Of a stretch of DNA of 28,238 bases, positions 1-6,949 are shown one piece after another (position 1 is the stretch's first letter; every line of letters begins with the position of its first letter). The position numbers and the translations under genes are program-made. Below the pieces are notes generated by a model. That model was not told the DNA's origin. It ran no database searches and saw only the letters and a list, made by a program, of their open reading frames with translations. This DNA is from CAZTJA01 sp964613745. GTDB lineage: Bacteria > Desulfobacterota > Desulfomonilia > Desulfomonilales > Desulfomonilaceae. The stretch spans positions 1-28,238 of the forward strand of contig CAZTJA010000032.1 in the NCBI GenBank assembly GCA_964613745.1. Reading direction: 5' to 3'.

Positions 1-686
1 TTGTATCGCCTTATGAGATGAATCCATTGGATATCAATCCTCTTCGAGCTCTCATTTCTCGATTGATAGATTTTGAACATGTGCGCCATGCTGAAGGCAT
101 AAAACTATTTGTGTCTGCAACCAACGTTAGAACCGGGAAGCTGAAAGTTTTTCGGAGGGAAGAGTTGACGGCTGAAATGGTAATGGCTTCAGCATGCCTT
201 CCGTTCATGTTTCAAGCAGTGGAAATCGATGGCGAGGCATATTGGGACGGAGGCTATATGGGTAACCCGTCATTGTATCCCCTGGTCGAAGAGGGTGAAT
301 CACGGGATATTGTTATAGTCCAGATAAATCCGATCATCAGAGAAGAGTTACCTCGAACGGCCAGAGCCATTTTGAACCGTGTGAACGAAATATCATTTAA
401 TGCCAGCCTCGTTAAGGACATACGAACGATTGCTCTCTTGAAAAAACAAATAGATATTGGAAATCTGGAGAATGCACGATACGAAGAAATCCTCTTCCAT
501 CGCATCAATGCAGATGCAGAGTTGAAGCCCTTAAGCGTATCGAGCAAGTTCAACACTGAATGGTCGTTTTTTGAACATTTGCACGATGTTGGATTTAGGA
601 CCACATCCGAATGGTTGGATAAAAACTACCTCAATCTCGGATCATGCTCTACCATCGACATAGATTCAGTATACTGCCAATGCTGA
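1..686 (+). CDS. patatin-like phospholipase, C-terminal part (5' end outside window)
   Basis: The reading frame is open from the first bases (codons in phase from base 3) to a TGA at 684-686, so only the C-terminal part, about 228 residues, is visible. The family consists of Ser-Asp dyad lipid acyl hydrolases. What is seen is the second catalytic block, YWDGGYMGNPSL, whose Asp-Gly-Gly supplies the catalytic Asp, preceded by a segment typical of the patatin core (MASACLPFMFQAVEIDG). The nucleophile elbow GxSxG and the oxyanion Gly-rich loop must lie upstream of the window. After the DGG block the protein continues with a charged helical region and a short Cys-containing tail (CSTIDIDSVYCQC). 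Bacterial patatins of this kind act on phospholipids or storage polyesters; the substrate cannot be told here. An ATG at 18 lies inside the domain and is not the true start. Confidence 0.88.
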   Translation, partial: VSPYEMNPLDINPLRALISRLIDFEHVRHAEGIKLFVSATNVRTGKLKVFRREELTAEMVMASACLPFMFQAVEIDGEAYWDGGYMGNPSLYPLVEEGESRDIVIVQINPIIREELPRTARAILNRVNEISFNASLVKDIRTIALLKKQIDIGNLENARYEEILFHRINADAELKPLSVSSKFNTEWSFFEHLHDVGFRTTSEWLDKNYLNLGSCSTIDIDSVYCQC

Positions 687-729
687 CTGGATCTGTGTAA
701 CCACAAATAAGCAACTTACGGAGTATCAC

Positions 730-1317
730 ATGGGATCCTCTATCGTCGGCCTCTCCACAGGATCAAAAGCCGAATTCGGTGAAGCATCCGCCAACTGGGT
801 CTGGCTCCTTGTACTTGGAATGCTATTCATTGTATTAGGGATGATAGGCTTGGGACGACTATTCTTATTCTCTATAGCCGGCACCGTATTTTTCGGAATC
901 CTTATAATCATCGGAGGAGCAGCGCAATTCCTGGAAGCAATTAAATGTAAAGGTTGGAAAGGAATAGCTTTTCACGTCCTTATTTCCATCCTATACATCC
1001 TCGGAGGAATTTTCATACTTTTGGAACCGGTAGCAGCGTCGCTGGTCTTCAGTTGGGTATTAGCAGGTGTTTTTATTGGTGTTGGAGTTCTTCGCATTGT
1101 TATGGCATTACGAATGAGAGCCACGGGCGGATGGCTGGTTCCCCTGCTCGGAGGAATCATTTCCGTTGTTTTAGGTGCTATGATTTATGCGAAGTGGCCT
1201 GTTTCGGGACTTTATATAATAGGCATGTTTATAGCAATTGAACTGATCGTAAACGGTTGGTCGTACATTTTTATTGCTCTCACCGCCAGAAGGATTGGTA
1301 AGACTGTTAAAGTTTGA
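730..1317 (+). CDS. HdeD family (DUF308) integral membrane protein
   Basis: A 195-residue, highly hydrophobic protein with about six predicted membrane segments arranged in pairs, beginning after a 23-residue polar leader. The repeated short hairpins with Gly-rich turns (VFFGILIIIGGAAQFLEAI, then ILYILGGIFILLEPVAAS, then WLVPLLGGIISVVLGAMI) are the pattern of the HdeD/DUF308 family. HdeD of Escherichia coli is linked to acid resistance at high cell density; the biochemical role of the wider family is not known. The ATG at 730 has GGAG about eight bases upstream. It starts 43 bases after the patatin gene on the same strand, so co-transcription is possible. The family call is firm; a specific role in this organism is not. 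Confidence 0.82.
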   Translation: MGSSIVGLSTGSKAEFGEASANWVWLLVLGMLFIVLGMIGLGRLFLFSIAGTVFFGILIIIGGAAQFLEAIKCKGWKGIAFHVLISILYILGGIFILLEPVAASLVFSWVLAGVFIGVGVLRIVMALRMRATGGWLVPLLGGIISVVLGAMIYAKWPVSGLYIIGMFIAIELIVNGWSYIFIALTARRIGKTVKV

Positions 1318-1439
1318 GGTTTGGATTGGGCATTTCTAAGATTCGACATTCCTCTACTAACAAATAGAGGGTCAAGACCCTTTCCACATCCCTTTCTTGA
1401 AGAATTCATGGATTAGTCTTGTCCACCGCAACTGCTGAA

Positions 1440-1916
1440 TCATGACCCAGGTTTACTCGGCTGTCTCATCTCCTTGAAAATCTTTTGGATCAGCGTATCG
1501 AGTTCTTGGAGAAATCGCGATCTATCTCTTTTCTGGAATGGAGGAGGTCCACCAGTCATGTCTCCTTGATCCCTCAGAAAAGTCATAAGATCGCGGGTTG
1601 CCAATAGACTCCCAATTGATTCCTGAGTGAACACGCGACCACGTGAATCTATCGCACGAGCTCCTTTCTGAATACATCTCGCAGCCAACGGAATGTCAGT
1701 CGAAACAACGATGTCTTTGGGCGTAACGTGGTGGACGATCCAATCATCGGCGGCATCGAATGTACCTTCTACAATCACCGGTTCAAAGGTATTCTCGTTC
1801 GGCACGACAATCTTGGAGTTTGAAACGACAAACACCCGTAACTTGTAACGCAAGGCTACTTTGTAGACTTCGTTCTTAACAGGGCAACCGTCCGCATCGA
1901 TATAAATGGTAATCAA
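1440..1916 (-). CDS. YaiI/YqxD family protein (DUF188, UPF0178)
   Basis: A 158-residue protein that opens with IYIDADGCPVKNEV, the signature of the DUF188/UPF0178 family, and keeps the conserved later blocks VVSNSKI, DIVVSTDIPLAARCIQKGA and the RDQGDMTGGPPPF stretch near residues 120-135. The acidic DADxCPV start and the STDIPLA block resemble PIN-like metal-dependent nuclease folds, but no activity has been established as far as I know. The start used is TTG at 1916 with an AGGA about six bases upstream; no in-frame ATG exists near the conserved N-terminus. It is convergent with the HdeD-like gene. Family call firm, function unknown. Confidence 0.87.
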   Translation of the reverse strand: MITIYIDADGCPVKNEVYKVALRYKLRVFVVSNSKIVVPNENTFEPVIVEGTFDAADDWIVHHVTPKDIVVSTDIPLAARCIQKGARAIDSRGRVFTQESIGSLLATRDLMTFLRDQGDMTGGPPPFQKRDRSRFLQELDTLIQKIFKEMRQPSKPGS

Positions 1917-2364
1917 ATCAATTCCTATCGCATTAAATTATTCAGGGTAAAAGGCTGATCCCTTGCTTACGATTATAATGATATTAAATGAGTTCAGTCG
2001 AAATGATACAGGCGTCATGTATGTAGTAATAAAAAATCCTGTATTGAGCAAAGTTTTATTACTCTGTCTCCAAGCAGCACTAACCTCCTTATATGAGCGG
2101 TGTTCATTGTGACTGCGATGGCAACCTGCTTGACAATTGATGATACGAGACCCATAATAGACATTGAACCTTAACTTGTGTTTCTCCAGTCGACCTAGCG
2201 TCAAGGACCACGGGCGTCATGCAAGGATTAAGATCCTGGGACATAGGCCTTCGTGAGAGGACTTGACGACACACCTCCTTTCCTCACTCGTTTCAAAAAG
2301 CCCTTGTTCATATAATTAATTCGCACCTTCTCTCATTGAGTTTGTGCCATTCCAGGAGAAACAA
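1917..2364. other. 448-base region without a convincing gene
   Basis: Between the DUF188 gene and the RRM gene I see no protein-like frame. An 88-codon minus frame (1938-2204) has an irregular composition and no ribosome-binding site of note. Near the right end a TATAAT (2311-2316) sits about 50 bases before the RRM start and could be a -10 box, but no good -35 lies at 16-18 bases. Cold-inducible RNA-binding genes often carry long leaders, so part of this stretch may be untranslated leader; that is inference. Confidence 0.4.
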
Positions 2365-2649
2365 ATGAGTATCAAAATTTATGTAGGGAATCTTTCATTC
2401 GATTCCAACGAAGATGATGTGAAAGGGCTTTTCACGACTTATGGAGAAGTAGAATCTTCAAGGATCATCGTGGATCAGTTCACCAACCGGTCCCGCGGAT
2501 TCGGATTTATAGAAATGACCAATCGGGAAGACGGCCTCAAAGCAATTCAGGCATTGAACAACCAGGAACTTGGCGGTCGTTCCCTGAAGATCAATGAAGC
2601 AAAGCCCAAGACCGATCAGCGTGATCGCAGAAGAGATTCTCGCTGGTAG
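2365..2649 (+). CDS. RRM-domain RNA-binding protein
   Basis: One RNA recognition motif fills this protein of about 94 residues. RNP-2 is IYVGNL at residues 4-9 and RNP-1 is RGFGFIEM near residues 43-50, both with the aromatic residues that stack on RNA bases. The tail is short, basic and Arg-rich (KTDQRDRRRDSRW). Proteins of this build in bacteria (cyanobacterial Rbp proteins, and homologues in many Desulfobacterota) bind single-stranded RNA and are often cold-induced. The start chosen is ATG at 2365, preceded by AGGAG at 2354-2358; a GTG at 2344 would add seven residues but lies before the ribosome-binding site. It precedes rpsU on the same strand with 142 bases between. Confidence 0.92.
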   Translation: MSIKIYVGNLSFDSNEDDVKGLFTTYGEVESSRIIVDQFTNRSRGFGFIEMTNREDGLKAIQALNNQELGGRSLKINEAKPKTDQRDRRRDSRW

Positions 2650-2791
2650 CCAATTGACGGTCGGCTAATTAGAGTGGTGGTCCGGAAAATGGATCACCAT
2701 TCCACCGATCTGCTTGAATTTGAACAAATGAGAAGATTTGTGTCCATTAGTTTTTAAAAATGCAAAAATCATTGAATGAGGGTAGCTTTTT

Positions 2792-3004
2792 ATGCCGGGA
2801 GTCATAGTAAGAGAAGATGAATCTTTCGAAAACGCCCTAAGGAGGTTTAAAAAGCAACTTCAGAAGTCCGGAGTCCTTGGAGAAGTCAAGAAGCGCCGGG
2901 CGTATGATAAACCGAGTGTCAAGAAGAAAAAGAAGTCTCTGTTGGCACGTAAACGACTACTCCGAAAGCTCAGAAGAATGAACCGTTCCAGGCCGAGATA
3001 CTGA
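2792..3004 (+). CDS. rpsU: 30S ribosomal protein S21
   Basis: A 70-residue, strongly basic protein that matches S21 over its whole length: PGVIVREDESFENALRRFKK at the N-terminus, followed by KxGVLGEVKKRRAYDKPS and a Lys/Arg-rich tail. S21 binds the small ribosomal subunit near the 3' end of 16S rRNA and the anti-Shine-Dalgarno region, and takes part in initiation. The ATG at 2792 has only a weak GAGGG about ten bases upstream, which is common for ribosomal protein genes. The gene follows an RRM protein gene, the same order as the rbpA1-rpsU pair known from Anabaena. The very A/G-rich Lys codon runs (AAGAAGAAAAAGAAG) are normal for this family. Confidence 0.95.
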   Translation: MPGVIVREDESFENALRRFKKQLQKSGVLGEVKKRRAYDKPSVKKKKKSLLARKRLLRKLRRMNRSRPRY

Positions 3005-3047
3005 TGCTGGAGTGCCGGTTCGTACATCGGAAGTTGCTTAAGAAACG

Positions 3048-3313
3048 ATGACAAATATAAATTCGAATGACGGTAAAATAGATCTTACCAAACGACTTGC
3101 AAAAGACGTTCTTGCAGATCTAAATGTTGCGCTTAAAAAGGCCGGATTATGGGAAGATGTCGAATATTTCGAGTTGTCCATCGCGATGAAAAAAAGAGAC
3201 AATTCTGCATTTCCCAACTATGAATGGCTTTCATGTGCTCCGGTCACCAACGATGGTCGCCATTACGTATATATAGGAGCGGTTTCCAAAGGTAGACACA
3301 ATTTAGTTTTTGT
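3048..3313 (+). CDS. hypothetical protein, 3' end lost in assembly gap
   Basis: An ATG at 3048, 43 bases after rpsU, opens a frame of 88 residues that runs into the N block at 3314. Its apparent continuation on the far side of the gap is not meaningful because the gap length is unknown. The visible part is soluble and mixed alpha/beta (LTKRLAKDVLADLNVALKKAGLWEDVEYFELSIAMK). I recognise no family. The ribosome-binding site is weak (AAGAAACG before the ATG). It could also be the start of a longer protein converging on the minus-strand outer-membrane gene across the gap. Whether this is a real gene is moderately likely. Confidence 0.45.
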
Positions 3314-3413
3314 NNNNNNNNNNNNNNNNNNNNNNNNNNNNNNNNNNNNNNNNNNNNNNNNNNNNNNNNNNNNNNNNNNNNNNNNNNNNNNNNNNNNNNN
3401 NNNNNNNNNNNNN
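3314..3413. other. assembly gap, exactly 100 N
   Basis: A run of 100 unknown bases. The round number is the usual convention for a scaffold join of unknown true length, so the distance between the two flanks and the ends of both flanking genes cannot be taken from this sequence. Confidence 0.99.
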
Positions 3414-4357
3414 GACACATTCGTAAGGCTCCGGTTTATGTTGATCGAGGGAGCATTGCTTACAAAGTTGAGTTCCCCACTCCCTTTAACTTCCATCCAC
3501 AGGCCATTCAACCATAGACTGAAATAGCTCATTTTATTTAGAAACTGATCGTATTCGGCAGTACCGATCAATAACTGACCAGGTTTATCGATTGTGTATT
3601 CCAGTTGCGATTGGCCTCTAAGCGAGTTGCGAATGGGCATTTTGAGATCACAACGGGCTAACGGAGAGTACAAGAGAGCAGCTCGATATTTTCCAGGTTC
3701 ATTCGAATACTGCAACCCAATGAAAGGAGCACCTGTTTCGACGATAAAATCCGACCTGAGGGTCTGATTCGGAAATGGTATGCCTCCAATCCGGGGATCT
3801 ACGGCCACAAGAGTGAAATCGTCCCAAAAATATCCACCCAGCAACGAAACTCCGCCCCAGAATGTGTACGATCCGCCAACCTGAGCATTCCAGTATTTGA
3901 CTCGCTCACCCGTGAAATCCATTTCCGACGGTAGTGAGACTCCATTTATTCTCGTCGGAAGAATTGTTGGTGTATTAACCGGTTTTGGAGCGAACCCTCC
4001 GGCACTACCGAACAAAGCAAATTGCGGATTAATTACGGCATTCAATCCAATGTTTCCAGTCCAAAACGAAGCGTCTTGAAGCAAAAGCTCCATCGGTCCA
4101 ACCTGAAGGACATTGTCATTCGGAATGACCTGCTCTACGGAAATTGGGAAAACTATATTGGACGCTACCTTGGTGTATCCCACTTGAGCGAAAGGATTGA
4201 CGAGAATTTTGCCGATTTTAAAACTGTTCAGGCCGGCAAGTTGGCCGAACGATCCCAATGACATACCCGATTGCGGAGCTTCAATCTCGCCGGATTGGGC
4301 TGATACAACGCCGGTCATAACGAAAATGAGCCAGCAAAAAATTGAAAGGTATCTCAT
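3414..4357 (-). CDS. exported outer-membrane-type protein, C-terminus lost in gap
   Basis: About 314 residues are visible before the frame enters the N block. The N-terminus is a clear Sec signal peptide (Arg-2, a hydrophobic core to about residue 17, then VVSAQS as the likely cleavage site). The mature part is rich in Gly, Phe, Tyr, Trp and alternating hydrophobic residues (for example VGGSYTFWGGVSLLGGYFWDDFTLVAV), a pattern expected of an outer-membrane beta-barrel. I cannot name a family. The ATG at 4357 has GAGGGTG about four bases upstream. It lies 72 bases downstream of the choloylglycine-hydrolase-family gene on the same strand and may be in one transcript with it. Confidence 0.75.
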
Positions 4358-4429
4358 CGTTCACCCTCTTCAAATTGCAGATCAAAAGCTTTCAAAAGAA
4401 GATTCATTTTCAGAAGCGTAACTGGTTGT

Positions 4430-5527
4430 CTATTTAAATTGACCGCCGACGTCCGTGATTTTTTGCGCTTCAGTATCCATTTGGAGAAATTTCAAAGCGT
4501 TTCCACCGAAATCCGTCTTTTGCAGCTCTATCTTCCTGAGGTCCGGGTTATCGTAAGTTCGGAAATAGAAAATTCTATTTTTGAGATCTCTAAATGAAGC
4601 GAATTGAGTCGTTTCTTGCAAAAGCTTCCCGGAAGGCAACTTTTCGTTCACGAGACCCCTCGTGATGTCGAATGAGTTCACAATATGCTGTGCGGTGTTA
4701 AGGGCTTTGGCGGAATTATCCGGTTGATCGGCAAAAAAAGTAGTTAAACCTAATCGAATAAATCTGCTCGGGGGTGTCAGATCGCCGGGTACCCCAATGA
4801 AACCGGCCCCATGACCCGTTGGAATAAATTTCATGCCGAACATCTCTTTTGACGGGGGATTCTCGTTGCTCATTCCGATAAACTGCCTCAGGTGAGCCAA
4901 GTGCCACGGGAAATTTGGAGCATTCGTCAGAATTCCGAGCGGGTTTTCGTAGAGAACAACCTTGCCCTTGTCAATCTCCATGACAACGCAATTGCCGTTT
5001 GAATCGTAAATGATGCTGTGTCCGGGAGGAGCAGAATGCAGTTCGGGTACGACATAGCCGAAAATACGTATTTCATCTATAGCTTTTTTTAATTCATCCA
5101 CAGTCGCAAAGTTACCCAGCACCCAAGCTCCGAAAAGAGTTTGCGCCAGGGCACGGTTCTCTTCTCCCGTTTTGATCTCTTGCCACTGAATATCGGGCTC
5201 ATACCACAGAGCGCCATATGAGAGTCCCGCTTCATTTAACCCGTCCGCAACCATATCGTTTAAACCCCAACCTACTATGGCCAGGTATCCGAATTTGTTT
5301 TTCCATTGGACTCCGTTCTTACCGCCGGGCGCGGGACTGACAAATGAAGTGTTGCGAGGGGTGAGCGCAAATTTCCAACCGCTATCTAGACCAAACTCCA
5401 TGGTGCGTGCGATTAGGATGTTTCCGTCTTTTGCGGTTAAGCGAAAGGACATACAAGCATGTGCATCATAAAACGACGCGAGTGTGAGCATTACACACAC
5501 AAACAGAATTAATGATCGTTTTTTCAT
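4430..5527 (-). CDS. exported choloylglycine hydrolase / penicillin V acylase family amidase
   Basis: A 365-residue linear-amide C-N hydrolase of the Ntn superfamily. The start chosen is ATG at 5527 (MKKRSLIL...), preceded by GAGGG; a frame start 15 codons earlier lacks a signal. Residues 1-24 are a signal peptide ending DAHA, so cleavage exposes Cys25 (CMSFRL), which in this family is both N-terminal nucleophile and general base. Further family marks are ARTMEFG near residue 42, the GLNEAGLSYGALWY block with the conserved Asn, and DITRG near residue 305. Family members cleave bile salts, penicillin V or N-acyl homoserine lactones. An environmental periplasmic member most likely acts on acyl amides, but the substrate is not shown by the sequence. 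Confidence 0.9.
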   Translation of the reverse strand: MKKRSLILFVCVMLTLASFYDAHACMSFRLTAKDGNILIARTMEFGLDSGWKFALTPRNTSFVSPAPGGKNGVQWKNKFGYLAIVGWGLNDMVADGLNEAGLSYGALWYEPDIQWQEIKTGEENRALAQTLFGAWVLGNFATVDELKKAIDEIRIFGYVVPELHSAPPGHSIIYDSNGNCVVMEIDKGKVVLYENPLGILTNAPNFPWHLAHLRQFIGMSNENPPSKEMFGMKFIPTGHGAGFIGVPGDLTPPSRFIRLGLTTFFADQPDNSAKALNTAQHIVNSFDITRGLVNEKLPSGKLLQETTQFASFRDLKNRIFYFRTYDNPDLRKIELQKTDFGGNALKFLQMDTEAQKITDVGGQFK

Positions 5528-5769
5528 ACTTCCCTCACGATGATCCATATCGAACCGGTGACGACCATTCACGCCGGCAAGAGCCGGAGAACCCGAATAT
5601 GAAACAAAAAAGTTACGAATCGTAAGCCGCCGCTACAAGCTAATGATGAGCAGACTACTTAGACAAGACAGGTATAAACATAAGCAAGGTGATTTTTTGC
5701 GAAGGTAAACCTCAAAAGGTCAATTGTCAAATACAATGTTGAGTTCCAGTCGAATCGGGTAGGCGGGTA

Positions 5770-6258
5770 TCACGAAATGTCTAGAACGTATTTTTGCTCA
5801 ATTATGAGACTTCCCCATTGGGCTACTTCATGTTCGATTTCAAGTTTAAAACCTCTGCTGGTATAGAGTTGCGCCGCAGAATCGAGACCTTTAAAAGTCC
5901 AAAGAAAAATCGTATTCAGATTTCTTTCCCTACAAAATTTTAGAGCAGAATCAATGAGCAGACCACCCAGACCTTGTCCCTGGTAATCAGGCTCCAGTAT
6001 GAACCATCTAATCCTAGCACCCTCGTCTGGTTTACCGTCAACAGCTATTGAACCCACAAACCTTTGGTCTCGTATCACAGCCCAAAATCCATCGCGGTCG
6101 GCATTAAACTCTTCGAAGAATTTTGCTGATTCCGAGGCGACCTGAATTTCGAAACTAACGTCAAACCCCCAGTAATGGCTGTAGTACTGGGCATGAAGCC
6201 GCACCACTTCGCCGATTACTCCCGGAAAATAACCTGTGAGCTGAAATGTATCCGACAT
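5770..6258 (-). CDS. GNAT family N-acetyltransferase
   Basis: A 162-residue acetyl-CoA-dependent acetyltransferase. Motif A of the fold is RWFILEPDYQGQGLGGLLIDSA, where Q-G-Q-G-L-G forms the pyrophosphate-binding loop, and motif B follows with TSRGFKLEIE. The region FWAVIRDQRFVGSIAVDG is the beta2-beta3 core. The start chosen is ATG at 6258; the open frame extends 52 codons further up but that part reads as low-quality protein and no ribosome-binding site precedes it. Members often modify small molecules or protein termini; some MarR-GNAT fusions share this domain, but no DNA-binding part is present here. Substrate unknown. Confidence 0.87.
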   Translation of the reverse strand: MSDTFQLTGYFPGVIGEVVRLHAQYYSHYWGFDVSFEIQVASESAKFFEEFNADRDGFWAVIRDQRFVGSIAVDGKPDEGARIRWFILEPDYQGQGLGGLLIDSALKFCRERNLNTIFLWTFKGLDSAAQLYTSRGFKLEIEHEVAQWGSLIIEQKYVLDIS

Positions 6259-6542
6259 GATTACTTCTCGAAAATAGGTGGAGTAGAGTATACAACTATT
6301 TACTGAGCTCCGGAATGAAATAACGCCCGATTGTGTTTGTTGATTTATGAGGATATGAAGAGAGTGCAAAGGGTCTACATCCTTGATACGGAAAGACATG
6401 TTTCTAATCTTCACAATTTGGGAACGCCCTTGTAAAGCCCCGAACGGGCCAATTCACCGTGCCCGTTTCCGATGAATGCCCTTTTGAAATCTGCTTTGAA
6501 CAACTTTTCAGTAAGCCTTGTTTCTTGCGGTCATGGCCGGTT

Positions 6543-6561
6543 TGTCACAAAAAGCGTGACA
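6543..6561 (+). repeat. inverted repeat TGTCAC-N7-GTGACA
   Basis: Perfect six-base arms (6543-6548 and 6556-6561) separated by AAAAAGC. The right arm coincides with the -35 element proposed for the small Sec-protein gene, so a dimeric repressor could act here. The arms resemble, but are inverted relative to, CRP/FNR-family half sites. No regulator is identified. Confidence 0.4.
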
Positions 6562-6584
6562 TGCTTCTGATGTTAGGTTACAAA
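6556..6584 (+). promoter_or_regulatory. candidate sigma70-type promoter of small Sec-protein gene
   Basis: GTGACA (6556-6561, one mismatch to TTGACA), a 17-base spacer and TACAAA (6579-6584, four of six matches to TATAAT). Transcription would begin near 6591, about 30 bases before the ATG. Confidence 0.4.
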
Positions 6585-6621
6585 TTAAAGTTCGTATTCA
6601 CTCATGTGAAAGGAGGAAAGA

Positions 6622-6882
6622 ATGCGGTTGATAAAATTAACCATGATTGCTGCGCTTCTGCTCGTATTCGCCGCCGTAACTACGCCTACCCCTGCTGTGG
6701 CCGGTTGAGCCGGATGTTTCCCCTCCTGGTCAGGAGGATTCGGCGGTGGTTACTCAGCTCCGTCCTATGGATATTCAGGCTACGGATATGGCTACGGGTA
6801 TGGTTACGGCTATGCTCCTGCGAGTACTGCAGCCCCCAGAGCGAAATCCGCAAAGCCCAAGAGCGCTCCCAAAACCAAGTAA
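6622..6882 (+). CDS. candidate small exported selenoprotein with UxxC motif (in-frame UGA at codon 29)
   Basis: ATG at 6622 follows an excellent ribosome-binding site (AAAGGAGG, 6609-6616). Codons 1-27 encode a Sec signal peptide (MRLIKLTMIAALLLVF... ending TPAVA). Codon 29 is TGA at 6706-6708; reading continues in the same frame for 57 more codons to TAA at 6880-6882. If UGA is selenocysteine the mature protein begins G-U-A-G-C-F-P, a UxxC redox-type motif, followed by a Gly/Tyr-rich stretch (six GY units in a row around residues 54-66) and an Ala/Pro/Lys tail ending APKTK. A hairpin with a GGUC loop begins directly after the UGA. Without readthrough only a signal peptide would be made. I know no family with this layout. 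Alternatives are a nonsense mutation or sequencing error in a Cys or Gly codon. The gene is in the intergenic space before an alcohol dehydrogenase, with no obvious functional link. Confidence 0.68.
6706..6744 (+). promoter_or_regulatory. bacterial SECIS-like hairpin after the UGA of the small exported protein
   Basis: UGA (6706-6708) is followed at once by a lower stem of 7 bp (6709-6715 GCCGGAU with 6738-6744 AUUCGGC, one G-U pair), a 6-base one-sided bulge (6716-6721), an upper stem of 6 bp (6722-6727 CCUCCU with 6732-6737 AGGAGG) and the tetraloop GGUC (6728-6731). The loop begins 19 bases after the UGA. The Escherichia coli fdhF SECIS recognised by SelB has a GGUCU loop at nearly the same distance. 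This is direct sequence support for selenocysteine insertion. Confidence 0.68.
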
Positions 6883-6893
6883 ACCGGTATGGT

Positions 6894-6924
6894 CAGGGGA
6901 CGTCTAAAGGGCATCCCCTGTTTC
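6894..6924 (+). terminator. possible weak terminator after the small Sec-protein gene
   Basis: CAGGGGA (6894-6900) pairs with TCCCCTG (6914-6920) around a 13-base loop, followed by TTTCACT. The T run is short, so termination would be partial or the hairpin may serve only as a 3' end stabiliser. Confidence 0.35.
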
Positions 6925-6949
6925 ACTCACCTTTTGAACAGCCTACAAA

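Larger units (their letters stand above)
6259..6621. other. intergenic region between divergent GNAT and small Sec-protein genes
   Basis: The stretch holds the leaders of two divergent genes. A frame open on the plus strand from 6459 crosses it but runs in a different frame through the small Sec-protein gene and is not protein-like. A candidate promoter and an inverted repeat near 6543-6584 are listed separately; I see nothing else. Confidence 0.5.

Noticed and set aside
681..710. UGA at the end of the patatin gene as a further selenocysteine codon (CQC-U-LDLC)
   Set aside because: Only seven codons follow before the next stop, there is no UxxC-type motif at a functional place and I see no hairpin; it is an ordinary stop.
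1351..1380. Inverted repeats CCTCTA...TAGAGG and GGGTC-AA-GACCC as a terminator
   Set aside because: The stems are short, compete with each other, and no T run follows on the plus strand; not strong enough to list.
1938..2204. 88-codon minus-strand open frame
   Set aside because: Protein sequence is irregular, no recognisable domain or signal, no clear ribosome-binding site.
6780..6818. Tandem repeat array (TAYGGN units) as a DNA repeat element
   Set aside because: The repeat is explained by coding for successive Gly-Tyr residues with varied third bases, so selection is on protein rather than DNA.
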